A program made the translations under genes and the position numbers. Positions 48,301-57,676 of a stretch of 64,000 nt of DNA are shown one piece after another. Positions within the stretch are counted from its first letter, which is position 1. Every line of letters begins with the position of its first letter. Source of the DNA: Aurelia coerulea (taxonomy: Eukaryota > Cnidaria > Scyphozoa > Semaeostomeae > Ulmaridae); NCBI GenBank assembly GCA_039566865.1, contig CM076959.1, positions 8,539,501 through 8,603,500 on the forward strand, given 5' to 3'. The notes under the pieces are model-generated. The model had not been told where the DNA came from, searched no databases, and saw nothing but the letters and a program-made list of their open reading frames with translations.

Positions 48301-49840
48301 GACCACTTAAAATTCCTGCTACACATTCCATTTCAGGCATATACTTGCTATTGTGCACTTCAATGAAAACCTACAAAGAAGGCTTCGGTACAAAGAGGAT
48401 GGCTCCACGCAATACAGAGTAATGTATCCAAAGTTTAAAAATGGCATTGCATCTGTACGGGCTGTCACTGTTCAGCAAAGTTTTGGTATGTAGTTTAAAT
48501 CTCATTGCTTCCTGTTGTAGCATTGTTTAAAATGGTGACTGCTATTTTCTGACCCAAATGGTGATTATGATTGCAGGAAGACATACCATATTTCTTAAAA
48601 GAGTATTATCATGCAGCTGATAGACAAAAATTCAAGTCATGTGCTCTTGAAAAGTTGCAGTATTATTAATTATACCACTTTTCCATTCTTTGCACAAGTT
48701 TTCAGGGCACAAACTATGTTAAATAATTCAAAAATGCTTTGTCAAGAGACTGATCACCTGACTTGAAAGAAGCTGTAAACAAAGTGTAGCTGATTTGCCT
48801 TTTGGCCCTTGAAATAATTGGATCCCATTGTTGTTTATTCATTTGCCACTTTTCTGAGGTACAGATTGGCACCTGCTTGTATAACAATAGGATCCCATAA
48901 TTTGTAGGACTCAACTAGCTCTGTGACAGTACTCCTTCAAGACAGCTACACATCTGTTTTCATATGCCACAATGAAGCAAGCTAGTTATCCAGTCTAGGG
49001 TAACCATGCAAGACCTTGTTGTTCTGTGCCTCCTACATCACAATCATTATGATTAAAAAATTTTGTTTCCAGGATATGTTGATGAAATTTATCAGGTCAT
49101 GGTAAAGGAAATTGACAGTGATCGTTTAAAAAAGGCAGCAACAGAACTTGAAGCCTTGGCACCAGCTCCAATGAACACAATGCTTGATAAACAAAATAAA
49201 GTGGAGGCCATTCAGAAGCACATTGCCCGAAAAGAAATGGTGACAGAGGAGGTTCCACCCACAAATCCAGGTTTGCAGCTTTTTTATTGTTGCCAGTCAC
49301 CATCCCTGGGCAGATCCACACTCAAAGATGAGTGATTCTTTTTTTAAATAAGACCCTAAATGGAACAAGATTCTTCTATTGTGCTAAAAAAATTCAATTC
49401 CTTTGCCTTGAAATACTGTACACAATTCTAGAGTTTTATAGACAGTCATAAATTAGTTTTTTATGTTAAAATGCATGCGAACAACAACAATTGAAGTACT
49501 GTATTTTGCAAGAGTGATTATGCATTATCTTAAATCTCATGTGACATCTAATTTGTGGCAGACTTTAGCAATACCAGATTTCAAGTCAACACTAAAAAAT
49601 TGTCTTGGTATCATGCTGGAACAGGGTTGAACTTCCCAGAAGAAACAAATCAGTTAGTTTAAAGTTTTAATGTATTTTATGATAATGAATAGTTTGCATA
49701 TGTCTATTCTTTCAGTTGAAGTTGTGGATGCAGCCCAGCCCAATGCAACCAAAAAGCCAAGGCAACCACCAAGATGCCCTACCTGTAAAAATCTGAAGAG
49801 AGGACATAAATTTGTGGATTGTCCAACAAATAACAAATAA
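42393..49840 (+). CDS. THAP-domain Kolobok-like transposase, 12 exons, 831 aa
   Basis: Exons: 42393-42791, 42898-43038, 43221-43356, 44108-44291, 44698-45049, 45571-45768, 46163-46349, 47105-47356, 47704-47878, 48337-48485, 49073-49270, 49716-49840. Phases are consistent throughout and all borders are GT-AG. The N-terminal THAP C2CH finger uses C5, C10, C65 and H68, with a conserved Trp at 45; it should bind DNA. Next come a basic leucine-rich helix, an acidic linker, and a CPMC-type Cys cluster. The catalytic domain has GGDGRHDS (D438, D442), ISDRH (D505), a YFDLWHLKK motif and CLEGFHS (E650), fitting a DDE core. The C-terminus ends in a CPTC-GHK-DC zinc knuckle. Weak points are the exon 3 acceptor (TGGAG|GTG) and the exon 9 donor (TTT|GTAATG). 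An alternative start at 43215 is possible. The role is nuclear cut-and-paste at the element ends. No stop or frameshift is seen. Confidence 0.87.
46614..47064. mobile_element. MITE in intron 7 of the transposase gene
   Basis: About 450 bp. The inverted ends share GCCTGTTTATATGAGGAAAA and continue for roughly 35 bp. The flanks TGA|GGGCCTG and CAGGCAC|TGA suggest a 3-bp target duplication. The interior is a set of repeated GGTGGGAT and GAGATCTCAC words in both orientations. A short minus-strand frame here is an artefact of those repeats. Superfamily not assigned. Confidence 0.75.
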
Positions 49841-49855
49841 AGTTTTCTTTATTCA
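49836..49855. terminator. Overlapping convergent poly(A) signals
   Basis: The plus-strand stop is at 49838-49840 and the minus-strand stop at 49849-49851, eight bases apart. AATAAA on the plus strand overlaps the transposase stop. AATAAA on the minus strand (TTTATT, 49848-49853) overlaps the other stop. The two transcripts must therefore share complementary 3' ends. Confidence 0.75.
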
Positions 49856-51955
49856 TCTTGGAAACCAACAAAGTCTTCTTCCAAAAATTTGTTGCGAATT
49901 GCATGATATGCACATGCAGGAAGTGGGATCCTTTTTGTGCCAATGCCACGTCGTCCATGAACAAGCCGTGTGAACTCACGGTATGCAACAGCTCGCAAGA
50001 ACCTACAAAATAGGAGTGAAAATTGTTACTGTCAAGTTGTAAAGTTCTATCATTGACAGATGCATAAGCACAGGTAGTGGGAAAATTAGTTTAGAATTGA
50101 TGGGTACCTTTTTACTTGTTTGCCAAATTATGTGGAATTATGCCAACCATGATGTTAGTTTATTTCTTTGGAGACAGGAATTGTTTATATAAAAACATGG
50201 TTGGCCCATTCCAGACCAGGTTTGGTACACAATTAGTAATAAGAAAAACTTGGTAAAATATATAACTAGAAACTTGATGTAGAGAGGTTGGATGACAAAA
50301 CAATACTGAGATATATTTTAACACACTGAGGCCTCTCAAATTCCTAATCACACTCTGATGAGGACACAAGTCTGAATATATCTCAGTTAAAATATCTCTC
50401 AGTATTTTTGTTGTCCAACCTCTCTACAGCAAGTTTTTAAGTAACAAGAGAGGGACTCACCATTGTTGAACTAATTTTTCCCAACTACCTGGCATAATGA
50501 GTTCATTTCATTTCTGGAATAACGAGACAACCAAATATCTACTCATACCTCCAAACAAAGTTCAAGACATACAATAGATAATAATGAATTTATGTATTTC
50601 ACACACCTTGACTCGGATCTTGTTTGACGGTAGCGCCGACCAAACTTTGTCTTGTACCGATCAGCTGCAAATTTCAGGGACCATGATTCAAGGCACAGTG
50701 GTCGGAAGCCAGGGTGCTCTGTAACGCACACAGGAGCAGAGCCTACTTCCCTTATCACATCTGATTCATTTAGGGAAATTGTGCATGCCTCTAACTCTTT
50801 GCAGCAATTGCACTCCTTTGCCTTTGTCAAATGGTTGGTACGGCAATTACCACATTTACACCTGATGAGAAAAATGAGTGGAGTGAAATAAGTACACTTT
50901 CAACTAAGTTATTTGATGTTAAATTTCAACTTAATAATGTACAAGTCAAATTGACACCTGGTATTGATATCAATTTAATACGCGTTTGTTTTCCAGTCAA
51001 ATTCCCCACCCTTGACCAGCAAACTCATATCATTACATGCCCTGGCCTTGTAACGTTGATTTGCCAGGGGGAACACAGGTAGGGGAGGAGTGATATCCAG
51101 GTATCCACTTGACTGATACATAAAACCTTATGCAATGCTGTAGTTGTACTTGAGGAGATATGGTTTGCTGGGCTATAATTGCAAATCAACAAAATAATTG
51201 GATATCCTATTTTACCAAAAGATTTGTTTTGATGGATGTAAATCTAATTAGAATATTTGTAAATAAAAAGTCTGCAGTTTGTGCTACTTTGTCTTCAATA
51301 TTTAGTCCCTAATCTTTGTTTGTCTACGGCCACAAAAGCACAACACCACAGGACTAGACACTGACAAGTGACAGCACTTTGATTCGAAATAACTTTGGCC
51401 TAAACTAACTTTTTAAAATTTTGCACTGAATGGATCCAATTCTCTCGCAGGATGACTGATTGTCAGCGTCCGCGTTAGCAGAAGAAAACAAAACAAATGC
51501 GATACTAGTTTACATGTGATCAAAACACAGAAATGGGCCTACCACATTACCACACTCTTACTTACTTTGACAAAGTCTCAGTGCATGCGGTCACACCGTT
51601 CGATCAAACGAAAAAGATAACAAGAGGAGGATAGGCAAGCCAAAGTTGATAAGACTTACCAAGAGTCGACTGTTACGGTACCATTGAGCCTGCTGTTCAA
51701 AAAATGTTCCTGCTGTTCTGCCCTGGCTCTCCTCCTGTTGTAATTTTCTAGCCATACTTGGTCAGCCAGAGGTTCGCCTGCGTATGGCTCGTCATCATCC
51801 TCATCAAAGTCTTGGAGGCCTAATTGCACGCTTTGTAATGGTTGGACCAATGCTGCCGCCCCTTCGACTTGATTTTCATCAACATCTTCGATTTCTACAT
51901 CGAAATCTGTTTCTTCGTCGTCCTCTGAAAAGCTATACTCTGAATTCGATTCCAT
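49849..51955 (-). CDS. P2X7 C-terminal-domain-like zinc protein, 3 exons, 234 aa
   Basis: On the minus strand the exons are 51955-51660, 50861-50607 and 50002-49849, with GT-AG borders (TCTTG|GTAAGT, CATCAG|GTG, CAAG|GTGTGT, TTGTAG|GTT) and matching phases. Residues 1-98 are very acidic (EDDEETDFDVE, DFDEDDDEP), then a short Arg-rich helix. The core is WCKCGNC at about 99-105, then a CNCC pair, CVTEHPGF, and a final exon with YREFTRLVHG and a PACAYHAIR end. This Trp/Cys layout matches what I know of the cytosolic zinc-binding C-terminus of P2X7 receptors, but no transmembrane or ligand-binding part is present, so it is not an ion channel. It is convergent with the transposase and likely belongs to the element; a role in transposition, regulation or host interaction is inference. 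The gene appears intact. Confidence 0.85.
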
Positions 51956-52044
51956 TTCTGAGTTTATCTCGTTATTTCCAGCGCGATTTACGCATTGTGA
52001 TTATTGTGATTGTGTGTGGTGACTGAGTGAAGTCGCAAAGCACG

Positions 52045-52062
52045 TCCCGGATAGTACGTCAC
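52045..52062 (-). promoter_or_regulatory. Right subterminal inverted repeat / shared promoter motif
   Basis: Complement of 42308-42325 (18 of 18 bases). It lies just upstream of the minus-strand gene's ATG. Confidence 0.6.
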
Positions 52063-52207
52063 GAGGTCTCTAGGTACCAGAACTTTCACTCCGCGTTTTG
52101 TTTTCAACTTAAACTCCCACCATTCAAAATTCACGGTACATATGCACGTTTTGTCTTGAAATTTAAATTCAGAGTATCAAAAACTACCAGAAAAGTTTAA
52201 TATCGAG

Positions 52208-52225
52208 TTTGACTTCATATACACT
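52208..52225 (-). repeat. Right TIR of Kolobok-like element (18 bp)
   Basis: TTTGACTTCATATACACT, complement of the left TIR, followed by TTAA and the resumed reversed satellite (GTTACTTCTTTTAAAGC). Confidence 0.92.
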
Positions 52226-55200
52226 TTAAGTTACTTCTTTTAAAGCACTATATTAGTGCTGCAGCAACCATTTTTGGAAACATTACTATAGACATTTGGG
52301 TTTTTCTTTAGTCTCATTTTAGCTTTACTGCATAAACAAACATCGATTAATTAAATGTTTCTTTTTTCAAAGAAATTATAATTAAAACACAAATAATGTC
52401 GATTAACGTACTTTAGTAGCTACAATTACTATAACAAAGAGTATTGCACTCATTGTTCTTTAAAACTTTAGTCCTGCCAGTTACTTCTTTTAAAGCACTA
52501 TATTAGTACTGCAGCAACCATTCTTTGAAACGTTACTATAGACATTAGCTTTTTCTTTAGTCTCATTTTGGTTTTACTGCATCGATTAATTAAAAGTTTA
52601 TTTTCTCAAAGGAAACACAATAAAAGCACAAAAAAGTGTCGTTCAACGTACTTTAGTAGCTACAATTTATATTATAAAGAGTATTGAACTCATCGTTCTT
52701 TAAAACTTTAGTTCTGCAAGTTACTTCTTTGATAGCACTTTATTACTGCTGCAGCAACCATTGTTGGAAACATTACTATAGACATTAGCTTTTTCTTTAG
52801 GCTCATTTTGGCTTTACTGCATCGATTAATTAAAAGTTTATTTTCTCGAAGAAAACAAAATAAAAGCACAAAAAAGTTTCGTTCAACGTACTTTAGTAGC
52901 TACAATTTATATTATAAAGAGTATTGCACTCATCGTTCTTTAAAACTTTAGTTCTGCAAGTTACTTCTTTGATAGCACTATATTAGTGCTGCAGCAACCA
53001 TTCTTGGAAACATTACTATAGACATTAGCTTTTTCTTTAGTCTCATTTTGGTTTTACTGCATCGATTAATTAAAAGTTTATTTTCTCAAAGGAAACACAA
53101 TAAAAGCACAAAAAGTGTTGTTCAACGTACTTTTGTAGCCACAATTTGTATTATAAAGAGTATTGCAGTCATCGTTCTTTAAAACTTTAGTTCTGCAAAT
53201 TACTTCTTTTATAGCACTATATTAGTGCTGCAGCAACCATTCTTTGAAACATTACTATAGACATTAGCTTTTTCTTTCGTCTCAATTTATATTTAGTGCA
53301 TCAACAAAAATCGATTAATGAAACGTTTATTTTCCAAAAGAACACAAAACATAAATACAAAAAGCGTGGGTTAACGTACTTTATTAGCTACAATTTCTTT
53401 TACAAAGAGTATTGCACTCATCGTTCTTTAAAACTTTAGTCCTGCAAGTTACTTCTTTTAAAGCAATATATTAGTGCTGCAGCAACCATTCTTGGAAACA
53501 TTACAATAGACATTAGCTTTTTCTTTAGTCTCATTTTGGCTTTACTGCATCGATTAATTAAAAGTTTATTTTCTCGAAGAAAACAAAATAAAAGCACAAA
53601 AAAGTGTCGTTCAACGTACTTTAGTAGCTACAATTTATATTATAAAGAGTATTGCACTCATCGTTCTTTAAAACTTTAGTTCTGCAAGTTACTTCTTTGA
53701 TAGCACTATATCAGTGCTGCAGCAACCATTCTTGGAAACATTACTATAGACATTAGCTTTTTCTTTAGTCTCATTTTGGCTTTACTGCATCGATTAATTA
53801 AAAGTTTATTTTCTCGAAGAAAACAAAATAAAAGCACAAAAAAGTGTCGTTCAACGTACTTTAGTAGCTACAATTTATGTTATAAAGAGTATTGCACTCA
53901 TCGTTCTTTAAAACTTTAGTTCTGCAAGTTACTTCTTTGATAGCACTATATTAGTGCTGCAGCAACCATTCTTGGAAACATTACTATAGACATTAGCTTT
54001 TTCTTTAGGCTCATTTTGGCTTTACTGCATAAAAAAAACATCGATTAATTAAATGTTTATTATCTAAAAGAAAACAAAATATAAACACAAAAAGTGTGGA
54101 TTAACGTACTTTAGTAGCTACAATTTCTATTATAAAGAGCAATGCACTCATCGTTCTTTAAAACTTTAGTTCTGTAAGTTACTTCTTTTATAGCACTGTA
54201 TTAGTGCTGCAGCAACCATTCTTGGAAACATTACTATAAACATTAGCTTTTTCTTTACTCTCATTTTGGCTTTACTGCATAAACAAACATCGATTAATTA
54301 AATGTATATTTTCTCAAAGAAAACAAAATAAAAACACAAATAGTGTCGATTAACGTACTTTAGTAGCTACAATTACTATTACAAAGAGTATTGCACTCAT
54401 CGTTCTTTAAAACTTTAGTCCTGCCAGTTACTTCTTTTAAAGCACTATATTAGTACTGCAGCAACCATTCTTTGAAATTTTACTATCGACATTCGCTTTT
54501 TCTTTAGTCTCATTTTGGCTTTACTGCATCGATTAATTAAAAGTTTATTTTCTCAAAGAAAACAAAATAAAAGCACAAAAAAGTGTCGTTCAACGTACTT
54601 TAGTAGCTACAATTTATATTATAAAGAGTATTGAACTCATCGTTCTTTAAAACTTTAGTTCTGCAAGTTACTTCTTTGATAGCACTTTATTACTGCTGCA
54701 GCAACCATTGTTGGAAACATTACTATAGACATTAGCTTTTTCTTTAGGCTCATTTTGGCTTTACTGCATCGATTAATTAAAAGTTTATTTTCTCGAAGAA
54801 AACAAAATAAAAGCACAAAAAAGTGTCGTTCAACGTACTTTAGTAGCTACAATTTATATTATAAAGAGTATTGCACTCATCGTTCTTTAAAACTTTAGTT
54901 CTGCAAGTTACTTCTTTGATAGCACTATATTAGTGCTGCAGCAACCATTCTTGGAAACATTACTATAGACATTAGCTTTTTCTTTAGGCTCATTTTGGCT
55001 TTACTGCATAAAAAAAACATCGATTAATTAAATGTTTATTATCTAAAAGAAAACAAAATATAAACACAAAAAGTGTGGATTAACGTACTTTAGTAGCTAC
55101 AATTTCTATTATAAAGAGCAATGCACTCATCGTTCTTTAAAACTTTAGTTCTGTAAGTTACTTCTTTTATAGCACTGTATTAGTGCTGCAGCAACCATTC

Positions 55201-57019
55201 TTGGAAACATTACTATAAACATTAGCTTTTTCTTTACTCTCATTTTGGCTTTACTGCATAAACAAACATCGATTAATTAAATGTATATTTTCTCAAAGAA
55301 AACAAAATAAAAACACAAAAAGTGTGGATAAACGTACTTTAGTAGCTACAATTTGTATTGTAAAGAGTATTGCACTCATCGTTCTTTAAAACTTTAGTCC
55401 TGCCAGTTACTTCTTTTAAAGCACTATATTAGTATTGCAGCAACCATTCTTTGAAACGTTACTATAGACATTAGCTTTTTCTTCAGTCTCATTTTGGCTT
55501 TACTGCATAAACAAACATCGATTAATTAAATGTTTTTTGTCTCAAAGAAAACAAAATTAAAACACAAAACGTGTCGATTAACGTACTTTATTAGCTACAA
55601 TTTCTATTACAAAGAGTATTGCACTCATCATTCTTTAAAACTTTAGTTCTTTAAGTTACTTCTTTTAAAGCACTATATTAGTGCTGCAGCAATTATTTTT
55701 GGAAACATTACTATAGACATTTGGCTTTTTCTTTTGTCTCATTTTAGCTTTACTGCATAAACAAACATCGATTAATTAAATGTTTCTTTTCTCAAAGAAA
55801 TCATAATTAAAACACAAATAGTGTCGATTAACGTACTTTAGTAGCTACAATTACTATTACAAAGAGTATTGCACTCATCGTTCTTTAAAACTTTAGTCCT
55901 GCCAGTTACTTCTTTTAAAGCACTATATTAGTACTGCAGCAACCATTCTTTGAAATTTTACTATAGACATTCGCTTTTTCTTTAGTCTCATTTTGGCTTT
56001 ACTGCATCGATTAATTAAAAGTTTATTTTCTCAAAGAAAACAAAATAAAAGCACAAAAAAGTGTCGTTCAACGTACTTTAGTAGCTACAATTTATATTAT
56101 AAAGAGTATTGCACTCATCGTTCTTTAAAACTTTAGTTCTGTAAGTTACTTCTTTTACAGCACTGTATTAGTGCTGCAGCAACCATTCTTGGAAACATTA
56201 CTATAGACATTAGCTTTTTCTTTACTCTCATTTTGGCTTTACTGCATTACAAACATCGATTAATTAAATGTGTATTTTATCAAAGAAAACAAAATAAAAA
56301 CACAAAAGGTGTTGATTAACGTACTTTAGTAGCTACAATTTGTATTATAAAGAGTATTGCACTCATCGTTCTTTAAAACTGTAGTCCTGCCAGTTAATTC
56401 TTTTAAAGCACTCTATTAGTACTGCAGCAACCATTCTATGAAACATTACTATAGACATTAGCTTTTTCTTTAGTCTCATTTTGGCTTTACTGCATAAACA
56501 AACATCGATTAATTAAATGTTTCTTTTCTCAAAGAAAACAAAATTAAAAAACGAAAAGTGTGGATTAACGTACTTTATTAGCTACAATTTGTATTGTAAA
56601 GAGTATTGCACTCATCGTTCTTTAAAACTTTAGTCCTGCCAATTACTACTTTTAAAGCACTATATTAGTACTGCAGCAACCATTCTTTGAAACGTTACTA
56701 TAGACATTAGCTTTTTCTTTAGTCTCATTTTGGCTTTACTGCATAAACAAACATCGATTAATTAAATGTTCATTTTCTCAAAGAAAACAAAATTAAAACA
56801 CAAAAAGTGTGGATTAACATACCTTTAGTAGCTACAATTTCTATTATAAAGAGTAATGCACAAATCGTTCTTTAAAACTTTAGTTCTGCAAGTTACTTCT
56901 TTAATAGCAGTATATTAGTGCTGCAGCAACCATTCTTTGAAACGTTACTATAGACATTAGCTTTTTCTTTAGTCTCATTTTGGCTTTACTGCATAAACAA
57001 ACATCGATTAATTAAATGT
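52226..57019 (-). repeat. Satellite array, reverse orientation, middle block
   Basis: Reversed monomers, some shortened by loss of the AACAAACAT segment before CGATTAATTAA. Multi-monomer blocks repeat. One about 1.4 kb long (about 55141-56570) recurs exactly 2660 bp later (57801-59230): for example GCACTATATT is at 55421 and 58081, and TTTTAAAGCACTC at 56401 and 59061. The last 17 bases are the left target duplication of the tRNA element. No genes. Confidence 0.93.
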
Positions 57020-57196
57020 GATACTAAAATTTTCGACGAATGGAGAAAAATGGAAAAATTGAGGTGAGACCGAGATTTGATGTCCAAACGCCAACCTGCG
57101 TTTGGACATCACTTAGTCACGCAGGCCAGACATAACAGAGATTACGTCACCACACCAGTATGGATATCTATGATCCGTGCGTACACGTATTCGCAT

Positions 57197-57268
57197 GGTG
57201 AGATAGCTCAACTGGTAGAGCGTCTGTCATGAAAGCAGAAGGCCCCGAGTTCAAATCTCGGTCTCACC
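57197..57268 (+). tRNA. tRNA-like gene, copy 1 (UGA in anticodon position)
   Basis: 72 nt fold fully as a cloverleaf: acceptor GGTGAGA/TCTCACC (7 of 7 pairs), D stem GCTC/GAGC, anticodon stem TCTGT/GCAGA with one T-G pair, T stem CCGAG/CTCGG. The loop CATGAAA puts TGA at positions 34-36, which would read serine codons, but position 33 is A instead of the near-universal U. The variable arm is short, unlike a normal tRNA-Ser. Pol III A-box and B-box-like words are present and a TTTTT terminator follows within ten bases. It could be transcribed, but a tRNA-derived repeat or pseudogene is more likely than a working serine tRNA. Confidence 0.7.
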
Positions 57269-57526
57269 TCAATTTTTCCATTTTTCTCCATTCGTCGAAA
57301 ATTTTAGTATCAAATTTATCGTTAAAATGTGCAAGTACCCAAACCATATGTAAAGACAATGGAGAGGAAAAATTGGGGTGTTAAGGTGTTGTGATTTCTG
57401 GTCAAGTCGAAGGCAGCGCGCCAACCTGCGTTTGGACATCACTTAGTCACGCAGGCCAGACATAACAGAGATTACGTCACCACACCAGTATGGATATCTA
57501 TGATCCGTGCGTACACGTATTCGCAT

Positions 57527-57598
57527 GGTGAGATAGCTCAACTGGTAGAGCGTCTGTCATGAAAGCAGAAGGCCCCGAGTTCAAATCTCGGTCTCACC
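57527..57598 (+). tRNA. tRNA-like gene, copy 2 (UGA in anticodon position)
   Basis: Identical to copy 1, exactly 330 bp downstream, with the same upstream 100 bp and the same T-rich trailer. It shares the A33 anomaly and short variable arm. Confidence 0.7.
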
Positions 57599-57676
57599 TC
57601 AATTTTTCCATTTTTCTCCATTCGTCGAAAATTTTAGTATCAAATTTATCGTTAAAATGTGCAAGTACCCAAACCA

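Larger units (their letters stand above)
42124..52225 (+). mobile_element. Kolobok-like DNA transposon with two convergent genes (10.1 kb)
   Basis: Starts AGTGTATATGAAGTCAAA and ends with its exact complement (18-bp TIRs), between TTAA copies at 42120-42123 and 52226-52229. An 18-bp subterminal inverted repeat, GTGACGTACTATCCGGGA, lies at 42308-42325 and 52045-52062. It carries a 12-exon plus-strand THAP-transposase gene (42393-49840) and a 3-exon minus-strand P2X7-C-like gene (49849-51955). TTAA duplication together with a THAP domain fits the Kolobok superfamily. Both gene models are unbroken, so the copy may be autonomous. An intronic MITE sits at 46614-47064. Confidence 0.9.
57020..57676 (+). 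mobile_element. tRNA-containing palindromic element with two 330-bp tandem units
   Basis: Bounded by the 17-bp direct repeat ATCGATTAATTAAATGT at 57003-57019 and 57677-57693, which is itself satellite sequence. The first 61 bp (57020-57080) are the exact complement of 57251-57311, which covers the 3' part of the first tRNA and its trailer. The segment from CCAACCTGCG (57091) repeats at 57421, a 330-bp step that carries a second tRNA copy. A hairpin TGTCCAAACG...TGCGTTTGGACA follows the inverted arm. A long duplication suggests LINE-type target-primed insertion, and an inverted 5' segment is what twin priming gives. A DNA-repair origin is also possible. Confidence 0.8.
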
